From: Saccharum officinarum
Lineage: Eukaryota > Streptophyta > Magnoliopsida > Poales > Poaceae
Assembly: GCA_020631735.1 (NCBI GenBank)
Contig: CM036168.1
Span: 101,514,036 to 101,578,035, forward strand
Reading direction: 5' to 3'
DNA: 64,000 nt
Positions 26,051 to 36,141 of this stretch are shown here, in pieces. Made by a program: the position numbers and the translations under genes. Every line of letters starts with the position of its first letter. Position 1 is the first letter of the stretch. Below the pieces are notes generated by a model, which saw only the letters and a program-made list of their open reading frames with translations, did no database searches and was not told the origin of the DNA.

Positions 26051-26479
26051 CGCCGGCGCGGTGGACGGACCGCTCCCGGATCACGCGCATACAGGAGACC
26101 GGTCGCGGCAAACTCCCGCGCGCAAAGGAGGAAATCGCTCGGGGAAACTACGATACGCGCAACGTAGAGTCTGCGAAACTTTTCACGGTTTTTTTTCCCC
26201 GGAGTGCTAAAAGATTGGAAGGTGAGATTAGAAGCTAGAGATAGATTTTTTTCATTCTTCTAAAAAAACCATAGATTAGGAGAGATTATTGGGTACTCTT
26301 GGAGATGCTCTTAGACCTGAGAAATTAAAGCTGGCCTTGCCCGAGCTCGTCAGGGTTTAGTCTACACACGAGTCTTAGTGGACACAGCTTAGATATAGAT
26401 CCCGCTGCTAAAAAAGAATTCTTGGCTAAGCCTAGCCAAAAATATTAATTTTAGCTATTTTATACTACTAGTGAATATG

Positions 26480-26498
26480 CACGTGCGACACGCACGTG
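26480..26498 (-). terminator. 3'-terminal hairpin of the Helitron
   Basis: CACGTGCG-aca-CGCACGTG, an 8-bp perfect stem located 8 bp from the CTAG terminus. This hairpin serves as the rolling-circle transposition stop signal, not as a transcription terminator. Confidence 0.75.
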
Positions 26499-27088
26499 TT
26501 TATAAAAAAACTATTTCAAATGGAATAGAAATGTTAATTGAATTGTCGATATACAGTAAAGGTAGATGGCAATTGTTTGATCGAGTTGATCGGTTCGTGT
26601 AGAACAAGGTTTAAATTGTTCGTTCGTTAGGATGCCTCAGCTATATATATCACTGCACTCTCACTTGACACATTTTTAACGGCTCGTGTTGCCGCTATCT
26701 TATCCTATTTTCATATTTCTGTCGATCAATCCTCGGGGGGAGAACCCCATCCTCACATGGGTGGAGAACCCTCCTCGGAATTTCCTTGCACGTTGGATCA
26801 CACGACATGCACGTACGCTTAAGGGACTTGGCTTCCTTTGTTTGGACGTATGTCATCATACGTCTCCAACTCCAAATAAACAAATCAACCGATTCAATTT
26901 CCTTTCTTCTCTATGCAGTTAGAGCATTAAGCAAGTGTCGTGATACACCTGGACTCCCAGACGTTTGCAAGTCGTCTTCGGAACGCACCAGATAGCTAGC
27001 ACTGTGTCTGCAACTCTGGATGGACACGGGGTTGTCAAGATGGGACCCGGGATCAATTGTAAAGGGCAAGAACCTAGGAAGGTAATTA

Positions 27089-27228
27089 AGATCTTAGACA
27101 ATATAATGGATGGTTCATATAACATGACGTCTAGATCGAACGGTTAGGAGAAATCTTACATCTTACATGTAAGATCTCAGACGACGGATGGCTTAAATAA
27201 CACAACGTCTAGATCCAACGGTTACTAT
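27089..27228. repeat. Two tandem diverged units inside the Helitron
   Basis: Copy 1 (27089-27147) and copy 2 (27171-27228) share agatct-agac, ggatgg, aacacgacgtctagatc-like and aacggtta phrases. Between them is the palindromic 'atcttacatgtaagat'. Confidence 0.7.
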
Positions 27229-27272
27229 AGAGGGAGAGCCCCCTAAAAAAACTCGCTCTTTTATAGTAGGAT

Positions 27273-27822
27273 AAACTATGCGGAAGGCCACCAAGATCTA
27301 GATTCGGCCCAAAAATTAGGTCCGACTCATCTAGTGGGATTCTTTTCAGCCCGAAACAACCAAACTTTTTTTAGCCCGGACCGCAAAATGCTCAGATCTA
27401 GTCGTGATCTTAGTATAAATCGACCCTATAGCAACCTATGTCGATGGATCTGTCCCCTAATTCCTCAGTCCTCCATCGTTGTATCCTGCTACTTGTATTG
27501 CTTCTAGTTATAGTTAAGCCTTCATACGTGCTTTTGTAGTCCTAAATACTGAGGAATTGAATCCATATCCAGAAAATCCGCCATGTCTAGAAATAGATTC
27601 ATTTTAAGTTCTTCATCTGAGCTCTTTTTATCTAAGGCACAATGCTTTTAATGCTAGTGTGATCCGATTGATTCTTGGCCACCGTGGACTTAAGGTGAGG
27701 CTTTTGCCCGAGTCCCTTCTCATGGCCCCATTGACCACTCCGTAAGGTTTTGGCACCTTTGAGACCCCGCTCGTGGTACTTGAAGAAGATTTGTGAGATG
27801 GCCATTTGATTGTTGTCTCATT
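27273..27822. other. Intergenic, nothing recognised
   Basis: Mixed-composition spacer between the Helitron and the hAT element. No supported gene. Confidence 0.5.
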
Positions 27823-27830
27823 GGTACACT

Positions 27831-28384
27831 CATGGGCGGATCCAAGGGTATTCCCTGGTATTCCCAGGAATACCCAACAATTTTGATGCTATCTCTAGTA
27901 TATATGGATATAAATTCATATGTATAAATGTGTGGTGTAATATTCTCTAGTATTTTCACTGATCGTAGCCCACAGCAACTGAAATATAGGCCTTTCGTCC
28001 TATCTCCCAACTGGACAACCTCACAGGCCGGCCCACCAGTAGGCCCATCGTCGAACTGGAGGGTTGACGACGAACTGGCTGAGGCAGCGCCGCAGTTGTT
28101 TAGGAAGAATAGCAATAGATGAAGGGAGGGTGAGGATGAGAACTGAGGATTTACAAATTACAAAGCGACTAAGTGAGTTGTCATGTACTTCTGTTGTTGT
28201 ATGCAATGCAATTGGTTTGGAGCACTATTAATTTACATCACAATTATTAATGGTTTGAAAAATGAACAAACAAATCGAATGATTTGAGGACTTTGTGGGG
28301 AGTTAGGTTCTACATCAGTGCCTATGGATTAGATTTATTTGAGATGTGGGAATACCCAAGATTGAAATCCTGGCTCTGCCACTG
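27831..28384. mobile_element. Non-autonomous hAT element, 8-bp TSD GGTACACT
   Basis: Perfect direct repeats GGTACACT at 27823-27830 and 28385-28392 flank ends CATGGGCGGATCC and (revcomp) CAGTGGCAGAGCC, agreeing at 9 of 13 positions. An 8-bp TSD and a CA-start GGCGGA-type terminus fit hAT. 554 bp. The 131-codon minus frame has no domain. Confidence 0.9.
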
Positions 28385-28392
28385 GGTACACT

Positions 28393-30611
28393 ACCAATAA
28401 TATTTTATGTTTCTTGTTTACAAACATGAAAATGAATTATGTTGGGTGAGGTTTGAATTTTTAGCACATATTTGACACATTAGAATGATATATAGAAAAA
28501 CAGTTAACAAAACATTTTTGAACTTGTTTGGTCAATTGTAGTTGAATCCACTCATCTGGGTTCGATTCCTAAACTTAAGACTCGTGCTCGAATTTTTCCA
28601 AATCTATTGTCTAAATAGACAGTGCTACTTTTTAGTAGGTGACACACCAATCGATGTTGAGACTTTAATATATAGTGAATTCGGTAATTTCAAAGATTTG
28701 TGTGCTTATAGGAATGGGTGTGCATGCGTGTGTTCATAAATGTGATTGTGCATGTGCACAAGTGACACATACATTCATACTAAACATGATCAAGTATGGG
28801 GTGGCTATAAAACACTTGTGTTATCGCCAAAGTTACTTGAGCTCCTACATAGCCTATGTCACAAATGTAAACTAATTATAACAGATAACGAGATCTTCTA
28901 CTATCAAATAAACACCAAAAGGAGAGCATATAAGATTCGAATAATTATAAGATAGGCAAAGATAGATCGTGATTTTAGAAACAAAAACCTACAACTGATT
29001 TAATGTTTTATTTAAAATAGATTTATATCAATTTTCTAATATTAAATTAAATTGAGATTTTTAATTACATACTTTTAAAAAAAAATAGATATTATAAATA
29101 ATTATTCTTTGTAATTTTTAAGGGCCTATAGATATAGTCTGACGTGGCACCACGTCAACGCATCCAACATAGCATCACGGTCAAAACGTTGTCCAAACTA
29201 CTCCCTCAGTCCAAACTATTCAATAAGAAAAATGAGACAGTTCAAACGGAGAGGCAGAAAAACTGGTTTTTTTATTGAGTGAGGCAACCGATCTCTTCGA
29301 CTATTGAGAGAGTCTGATTTCACTCCCTTAATCAGAAAACCGGATTTTAAGACTTCCCCATCTTTAAAACTGTTCAATTTATCTCGCTAAGCAGTTTTGA
29401 GTTTGACCACACGCCAGCTCGCAGAGGTAAATTGTACTTTCATGATAGTTCAGCGCCAAGTAGACTTTACCAAAAAACTATAGAAATATTTTTTTGAAAA
29501 ATTAACCAAATATTTTTCTGAAAATATTTATTTAAATATGAATATTTAACTTAATATTAGAAAATTTGTTTTCTGAAATCTTTTTGCTAACAATATACGT
29601 AATGTAGTTTAGCTTTGTAGAATCATTGTCTTCTTCAGGGACATTATAAAGCCATGTTCGCTTGAGTTTATTCAGCACTACTTTCTAGTTATGGAACAGT
29701 GTTTTTCTCTCATAACGAATCGGCATCAGCATCGACAGCAGCCGAAAAGGGCGGATGACGTGTACAGATTCATTGGACCATAGTGCAGCCACAGTGCAAA
29801 TTCTCAAACTCCTAAACCAACGTCTAAAATTTAGGCCAAATTAGCTCTAGGGCATTCAAACAGGATGACTAACATGCATGCTTTTTTTTTGACAAATCTT
29901 TAACTAGTTGTTAGCCAATTAGCTAGCCAACCTTAGATAATTTGAACTAATTTTTAGCTCAACTAGTAATTAGCCTTAACTCATCTAAACAGGCTCGTAG
30001 CATCAAATGGGACGTAAGTATATCTGTGGGATCGTGGTTCAAAACTTAGGAAGCTTTAGGAAGTCTACAAATCCACTTTTCAGATTGAGACTTTCGCAAA
30101 TAGTTATGAACTTTTCCGGAATTGAAATGGGATTGTCGGACTTCCGGCCCAAATTTAGATTGCACCCATCCCATTCGTGCACACTTGTCCATCCCGGTGC
30201 CGCTACCTTGCACCCAGTCCCCTGCTTTGCCCCGGCCCAAACACCTCTAAAAAAAAGTTAATCGGCCGCCGGCTGCGGAAGCCACGAACCGCCGCCGCCG
30301 TGGAATCAGATCCAAGTAGGAGAAAATGACTTCCCACTCCAGTCACTCATCTGGACCATCCAATTTGGATCTAACCGTGAGCCAGCAAACACTAAAACAA
30401 ACCATACTCCGCCGCTGCGATGGCCAGGTCAGCATTCCCCTCCGTGACCGGCCGCCACCGCGACGCTCGGCGCTCCCTACCTCGCCCCGGCGATCTATGC
30501 CCCAGCGAGCCAGCGCCCCAGCGATCTGCGCCCCGGTGGCCTCGCCCCCGGCGGGCCACGCTTCCGGCTGGTGGCGCCCCAGCGGGCCATGCTCCGGTGC
30601 TCGCCAGCGCT
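28393..30611. other. Intergenic AT-rich region with MITE-like remnants
   Basis: 29190-29400 contains Stowaway-like ctccctcagtccaaacta and an internal inverted repeat. 29845-30000 ends in catctaaacaggctc and holds agtt(a)gctagc-like repeats resembling Tourist-type MITEs, but boundaries could not be fixed. 30270-30610 is GC-rich without a supported gene. 28700-28790 has a tgtgtgcatgtg-rich low-complexity patch. Confidence 0.4.
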
Positions 30612-30619
30612 CCCTCCCC

Positions 30620-31597
30620 TAAAGATGGCAACGGGACCCGATCCCCGATTCCTCACGGGGAATTCCTCTATTAGGGGACGGGGATGGGACCAGTTTCTCC
30701 CCCACGGAGAATTATATGGAGGGAAATCCATCCTCGTCGGGTTTCACGGGGGCGGGGATGGTCGTATGTCCTCCGTCCCCGTTCCCCGCTTCCCTGCTCC
30801 GATTTGCTACACGTTGGCGAGGCCCAAGACGTTTGATGTGCTAGCAGCCCACAAAAGGCCCAATGCAAGAGCAGAGTATATATTGCAAGTGTAACCCTAA
30901 CCAGCTAATTGTATCCTCTCTCTCGATAGTTCCTCACCAAGCAGCCGCCGCAAGTGCTCCACTCTCTCGTATCTCGATCTCCCTCGCTCAGGTGCTGTCT
31001 TGCAACCACTAGCCGGCGATGTCGTCACGCAGCTCGCGCTTGTCCCACTAGCTCGCAGGCTTGCCCTCGTCCCGCTGGCTCGTAGGCTCGCGTTGCAGTT
31101 CTTCACAACCGTGCCGAAGGTAGAGGACAGGCGCCATCCGGCTGGCATGACCGCGTCCCTGTGACCTCATCCTTGGCCAAACTCTCGATGTCCTCTCTCT
31201 ACTCTCTCTTTACTCAGTCTGCAGGAAGCCAGGAAGCCAACGTCTAGGTGCAGAGCCATATTAATTTTCTGTTTCTGAGATCTGCAGTGTGATTCCGCCC
31301 AGGGAGTTGTGATTGTGAGCTGTGACTTATAAATTGTTCTACAATCCTATTTGATGTTGTTGCAAGATACATTTTCTTAGTATTTTTATGCCTTTGGATT
31401 GTTGATTTGAGGAATTGTTTTTCGATCCTGTAGCGGGGATGGGTTCCCCGTCGGGGATGAATTCCCCGCACGGGACGGGGATGGGAACAAAACGTCCCCC
31501 GTGAGCCTTGACGGGGACGGGGACGGGGAAATTTTTGCCCCGCGGGGACGGGGACGGAGAAGAATACCCGACGGGGAATTCCCCGTTGCCATCTTGA
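30620..31597. mobile_element. Non-autonomous hAT element, 8-bp TSD CCCTCCCC
   Basis: The terminal inverted repeats TAAAGATGGCAACGGG and (revcomp) TCAAGATGGCAACGGG match at 15 of 16 positions. CCCTCCCC is duplicated at 30612-30619 and 31598-31605. Subterminal regions (30650-30790 and 31430-31580) are arrays of ggggacgggga / tccccg words in inverse orientation, typical binding-site clusters. The reading frames there are repeats of this motif, not genes. 978 bp. Confidence 0.92.
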
Positions 31598-31605
31598 CCC
31601 TCCCC

Positions 31606-32653
31606 TTCATGATCTGGCGGCGTGGCACGTCAGCAGAGCTCCTACCTCGTCAGCGCTCCCCTTCTCCGCCCCCTGCCATTGTGGTCAAGCCGTCGAGTGT
31701 CGTCGCCGCAGACATGCCACGGCGTTCGCCCCCCATGCAATCTAGGTTGTGTCAGCGGCGTTTCTCACCTCGCCGGCGCTCACAACTGTACCACAGCGAC
31801 GCTCGGGCTTGGTGGCTGCAGCCCCTGCCGCCCCATGGACAAGCTCGGTCGGTGGACCGTAAAAGATTCAGTGATGGAAGCAGACTGCAATGTGTTTGCA
31901 TATTGCTCCTCAGTTCTATAAAATGTTCAAGTGCTACCAAACATATTGTAACTATTTAAGCTGTATCATTGTGTTGTAAATTGATCTGGAATGATATTGT
32001 GAATGAAATCCACAGAAGGTGTTGCTGATTACTGCACTTCATATGGCTGCACAAAATGATGCATATTACTGGAACTTGCAACTTTCATATGGTTGGTTAC
32101 ACTGAACTAGAAAACCAAAACTATCTGAATATGATGGTCAAGCGTATTGCCATTGTGCAATAATGTGCTTGCATATTGTGAATGAAATCCAAAAGATGTT
32201 TGCTGATTACTGCAAGTTCATATGGCTACACAAAATGATGCATATAATTGCAAGTCTGTAACTTGCAACTTTCATATGGCTCGTTACACAGAACTAGGAA
32301 ACTAAAACTATATGAACATGATGGCCAAGGAGGCTGTTGAGCCATACTCCTGAGTGCATATGGGGTATAATCTGTACTACTAGAATTCACCAATAACAGC
32401 ATCTGTCATTGCTCCCGGAAAATTAGAAGAACAAAATTCAGCATAATGGCCACGTATGATTCAGAGAAAAAGAGTATTGCTTTGAAATATTACCATCAAT
32501 AGTTCAATGAAGCTATTGATGACCGTGTAGGATTCAGAGATCCCTTCCTCAGGCAAAGATGTATGATTCAGACATGTATTTTGTATTGTTGCGCCATCAT
32601 CAACCACCACTTTTATAGTTTCTTGCTCCTTCAAATAAAAGAGAATCAAATAG
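31606..32653. other. Intergenic with a tandem duplication (31998-32150 and 32178-32330)
   Basis: Two similar units of about 150-180 bp share 'ttgtgaatgaaatcca', 'gctgattactgca', 'cacaaaatgatgcatat' and 'aacttgcaactttcatatgg'. The GC-rich 31606-31860 interval reads as no known protein. No gene called. Confidence 0.55.
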
Positions 32654-34212
32654 TCATATACAACTGAAACTTTTTGCTGGAAATACGACTAGAGATAATC
32701 TGGTATATTTTGTGTTGTCATATACCTTCGAACAATTTCCTTTTTTCTTGTCGCACACCTTTGAATTTTTTTCTTTTTTCATGTCACACACCTTTGAACT
32801 TTTTTCTTTTTTGTTTCCTCCTTTTTTTGTAAACTTGCACTCTTTGTCAAGCCAATTTCTTTTGCGCTTCGAGGTTTTTGTTTCCACCTCCTTTTTCTTC
32901 AGGCTTGCTGTACTCAATAATTCAATGGGTGGAGTAACATTGGTGGGAACGGTGACGGGATCCATAGGACTTGTAACACCATTTATTTCTTCTTCAACTT
33001 GCTTACTGAGCATGTCAAGTGTGTTGTTTACTAATAAGGTGCATTTTGGATGGTTGGCAACTCGATATGCCAAATTGAGAAATTTGCGAGCCATATTTTT
33101 ATAGCGAAGCATATCATCTAATTTTCGTCATACATGAGAACATCACCAAAAACCACTGTTTCTCTAAAATGATTGAACCCAACAAATACGCCAAAAGGCC
33201 TACTCTCCTTATTTGTACCAAAAGTAGTATCAAAACTGACAACATCACCAAAATATGCATAGTCACTGAGAATTTTAGCATTAACCCAGAATATGTTTGC
33301 AATCTGTTCTTCTCGATCCATCTGCAATGCATATTGAAATGATGGGTTCTCAACAATTTTTTCCTGAAAATACATAAGCATGCTTCCTGCTTGACCATAT
33401 GCCTTTTCTCGTTGTCTCTTTGAAAGGTCATTGTTTGGTTTTGGTAATTGAGTGACGACCTTAGGTGGACTAATTGTGTTTAATGTGAGATATACAGGAG
33501 ATTATTCCACAGGTGATGGTGTCATGGAGGAGCTCATTGCATATGAGACATGACATGGAGTCATGTGGCCAAGGTGGCGAAGATCAAGATGAGGCTTGGC
33601 TCAACGGACCGATTGCAAGTGTAAAGGGCAAGTCAGAGGCTTTAGAGCGATGGACCGTGAGGCGGTGAAGCTTGAGCAAGACTTAGCGCTGATGGACCGA
33701 CGCAACGGTGAAGAGCAAGTGAGGTCAAGATCGATGGACCAAGGTCACATGATGATATGAAGTGGATCATATCATTTGTGATATGGTTGATGCATGTGTT
33801 GCATCAATGTCGGAGGAGATGGAGTGGAATGCGCAAGGCAAAGGTATAATCCTAGGGTATTTCATTTCACCGATCATAGGCGTGTAGAGAAGTTGATGAC
33901 CGGGTTTAGGATAGATGACCATACTATCAAGAGGGGCAAAGTTGTTTGCATATCGGTCATCTAGTGCCACTTGAGCGATCTAACTTTGCATATGTGTTAG
34001 GGTCGAGTGGCGAGGCAAGTTGAGTGCCTAACTCCTCGGAGAAAATGATTGTGAAAATGCTAACACACGTCGGACGCATCGGACGCCGCGGTGTGGTGCG
34101 TCCGATGAAGTGCACCGGAGCATCCGGTGTAAACTAAACTGAGTGTGTGTTGGGTCGACCGTTGAGATCTAGCGGCTGTAGTTGAACAAAGAGTGACACG
34201 TGGACGGCCAGG

Positions 34213-36141
34213 TGAAAGGTCTTGATGGCTAGAGGGGGGGTGAATAGCCTATTAAAATTTTCTACAAAGACAAGTTAAACAAGTTTATCAATAAAACAAA
34301 TAGCGAGATGCGAGTTTTCCTTAGCCTACGGGGTGTTTGCAAGCCACCTAACCAATTCACAATTCTAGTAATTGCACTCAACCGCACAAGTCAAACCGAG
34401 AAGGAAACTACAACTAGCAAGCTACACAAAGAAGCTACTCTAGCAAAGCTAACTAGTTAGCAAAGATAACTAAGAAAGTAATGTGGAGTTGAGTTAGGAG
34501 GGTATCACCGAGGGGCGAAGTATTGAGCCAACCAATATGATCAACAATGAATACCAAGATAACCGAACACCGGGATCAATCAATCACAATATGAAAGTGA
34601 TGACACGAAGATTTATCCTGAGGTTCACGTGCTTGCCGGCACGCTAGTCCCCGTTGTGTCCCTCTTCACCACGTGGTTCGGTGGCTAATCGGTCACACAC
34701 CGAGCCTCTCAAAAGGCGCCACAAGAACCTACCAAATGGCAAAAGGTTGCAATGACACGAGCAATATACTAATGTTGCCTTTGGCGCTTCGCCGAGGTAG
34801 GCACAAATCCCTCACAATCACCGGAGGTGGCCAAGAACAATCACCAACTCTTGCCAATGCCTCCAAGCTGCTCTAAGCCGTCTAGGTGGCGGCAACCACC
34901 AAGAGAAACAAGAATCCCGCAGCAAATCAACCACCAAGTGCCAACTAGATGCAATCTCACAATGCAAATGCACTTGGATCACTCAATCTCACTTCGAATA
35001 TGCAAAGAAGCAAGAGAGATGAGTGGGAGGGGAGTTGCTTAGCTCAAAGTGCTCACAAGTATGTCAAATGTTCGAGAGATATCCCAGTAATTGAGCCTTG
35101 AGCCGGCCAACGAGTATTTATAGACGTACCCCTTCGAATATAGCCGTTAGAAACTTGAAACAGCCGAAGTCGCGTTGACCGGACGCGCTGGTCCAACTGA
35201 CCGGACGCGCCGGTCGCGCAACGGCTAGTTTCGCGAAGCACCGACCGGACGCGCCGGTCGCAACGACCGGACGCGCCGGTCACGACCGGACGCACCGGTC
35301 CCGTAACTGACCGGACGCGCTGGTCAACCCTGAGCCGCGCACAACGAACCAGCGACCGGACGCGCTGAAGAACTGACCGGACGCCACAGTGCCCGCGTCC
35401 GGTTGGAGTCCAGTAAGCTCCCTGGACGACCGGACGCGTCCGGTCGCCTGTGACCAGACGCGCCTCGCGTCCGATCAAACAACTGAAAAACGCGCAGATA
35501 CTGGACACTGACCGGACGCGTCCGGTCAAACAGTGACCGCGTCCGGTCCAGCGTCCGGTCACCACTGTGACCCCCGTTTGCCTCCGTTTCTTTTTCCGAC
35601 TTCCGGCGTAGTGGAAAATAGGCATTTCATTTCCCCGAAATCGCCTGAATCTCGCGCTCGCACGCTCGGCGGGAGGGAGAGATGACCCCAAACCCTCTCT
35701 ACCGCTCAAACTCCACCGCCTTCGCAAACGTGCTAACACCACCAAGTGATCTCGTCATGTGTGAGTGTGTTAGCATTTTCACAATCATTTTCCGAGGCGT
35801 TATTAGTTCTATCCAAATGCATATGATCATGAAATGCACATCTAGAGGCACTTAGGAGTTCAATAGCCGCGTCATTCCCCTCTTTATAGTACGGCTATCT
35901 ATCCTATGATGTAACCACACCCACTAGGTGTCTTGGTTACTAAAACACAACCCTTAAGCATATACCTTTGCCTTGATCACGTAGGGTTGCGTCTAAATCC
36001 AAGTGTGGCCATCATGATCACCATGTCCGTCTTGCCACCAACCTTGGAATGTACTAATCCTCATATGCTACATACAACTTAGGCATAGGATTAGTACTTA
36101 GGTATTGTCACTAATTACCAACACCAAACATAGGACTTTCA
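34213..36141 (-). mobile_element. Second, inverted copy of the same family nested in the first, TSD CCAGG
   Basis: Starts TGAAAGGTC and ends GGACTTTCA with CCAGG at 34208-34212 and 36142-36146. Its left end corresponds to the right end of the outer copy ('ctagagggggg' phrase) and its right end to the outer left end ('tttggtgttggtaatta' against 'tttggttttggtaattg'), so it lies in opposite orientation. 1929 bp, close to the outer copy's net length. Confidence 0.88.
35160..35580. repeat. Array of 'gaccggacgcgccggtc' palindromic units
   Basis: At least twelve variants of the near-palindrome gaccggacgcg(c/t)(c/t)ggtc, spaced irregularly, in the nested element. Sparser related words (accggagc-tccggtg) occur at 34076-34130 and 36148-36205 in the outer copy. 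The 230-codon minus frame across it is a by-product of the repeats. Confidence 0.9.

Larger units (their letters stand above)
25266..26310. mobile_element. Pack-type PIF/Harbinger-like element carrying host gene fragments, TSD TTA
   Basis: The left end (AACATATCCAAGAGTACCC) and right end (reverse complement GAGCATCTCCAAGAGTACCC) form a terminal inverted repeat of about 19 bp, flanked by TTA at 25263-25265 and 26311-26313. The ends match the MITE family at 22659-23518. The interior is strongly GC-rich (25430-26130) compared with its AT-rich surroundings and encodes, on the minus strand, pieces of two unrelated plant proteins fused together. 1045 bp. It has no transposase, so it is a gene-capturing non-autonomous element. 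Confidence 0.75.
26468..27271 (-). mobile_element. Small non-autonomous Helitron
   Basis: On the minus strand the element starts TCCTACTATAAAAGAG immediately after an A (27272) and ends ...CTAG immediately before a T (26467), the A/T insertion habit of Helitrons. Eight bases before the CTAG end is a perfect hairpin (26480-26498, stem CACGTGCG, loop of three). There is no TIR and no TSD, as expected. 804 bp, no Rep/helicase. Confidence 0.75.

Noticed and set aside
26480..26498. Hairpin considered as a transcription terminator or small RNA gene
   Set aside because: Its position 8 bp from a CTAG|T end makes a Helitron 3' hairpin the better explanation.
31501..31959. 152-codon plus frame
   Set aside because: Its start lies in the G-rich subterminal repeats of the hAT element and it crosses the element border; no domain.
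35160..35580. Regularly spaced palindromes, considered as CRISPR-like
   Set aside because: Spacing is irregular, spacers are not of constant length, and the setting is a plant transposon.
35053..35745. 230-codon minus-strand frame
   Set aside because: Produced by the gaccggacgcgccggtc array; no domain, and the region is inside a transposable element.
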